Below are positions 11,899-11,903 of a DNA stretch of 11,903 nucleotides, piece by piece. The notes below the pieces were generated by a model. That model had not been told where the DNA came from. It ran no database searches and worked only from the letters and a program-made list of their open reading frames with translations. This stretch comes from a bacterium (GTDB lineage Bacteria; Patescibacteriota; Minisyncoccia; Phycocordibacterales; UBA1550): positions 1 through 11,903 of the forward strand of contig JAKAMX010000020.1 in NCBI GenBank assembly GCA_021812665.1, given 5' to 3'. Each line of letters begins with the position of its first letter. The stretch's first letter is position 1. The position numbers and the translations under genes were made by a program.

Positions 11899-11903
11899 GA
11901 TTG

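Overview
The window looks like a piece of a Patescibacteria (CPR) genome, most probably Parcubacteria-like. This is inferred from the gene set: a very short FtsL/DivIC-like protein, a DUF5667 exported protein, a single-domain RRM protein, a short lysine-rich peptide, an adenosylcobalamin-dependent ribonucleotide reductase, small URI-type GIY-YIG ORFs and few Shine-Dalgarno sites. No marker gene fixes the lineage. TGA is used as a normal stop or absent, so there is no sign of the Gracilibacteria/SR1 code.

Layout. Almost everything lies on the minus strand. From the right end leftwards: typA/bipA (10108-11898) with a terminator; an RRM RNA-binding protein (9614-9913) with its own promoter and a structured 5' leader; an overlapping pair, a DUF5667 exported protein and a DUF192 membrane-anchored protein (8017-9493); class II ribonucleotide reductase nrdJ (5560-7857) followed by a 19-residue lysine-rich peptide; the RNase P RNA gene rnpB (about 4471-5412); murJ (2709-4388) followed by lepA (842-2644); an FtsL/DivIC-like gene (240-623) and tRNA-Gly(CCC) (161-231). 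The only plus-strand gene is a 37-residue single-span membrane protein (670-783), which converges on lepA and shares a bidirectional terminator with it.

The standout is rnpB. P1, P2, P3, P4 (with its bulged U), P5, P18 and the conserved sequence blocks can all be traced. The roughly 290-nt core is broken by three insertions, each bounded by inverted repeats that would fold as a stem. Two of them (4501-4805 and 4857-5147) hold almost nothing except a small GIY-YIG nuclease ORF. The third (5299-5352) has no ORF but keeps both ends and the first bases of the nuclease ORF of the 4501-4805 element, so it looks like an internally deleted copy. All three sit where bacterial RNase P RNAs vary in helix content: near the P5.1 position, at P16/P17, and at P19. 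This suggests a small mobile element that spreads in structured RNA genes by making tolerated stem-loop extensions. The rnpB terminator also carries the element's terminal sequence.

The remaining genes are core functions: translational GTPases (LepA, TypA), lipid II flipping (MurJ), division, dNTP synthesis and tRNA processing. A second structural oddity is a palindrome at the left edge that carries an inverted, diverged copy of the tRNA-Gly 3' end.
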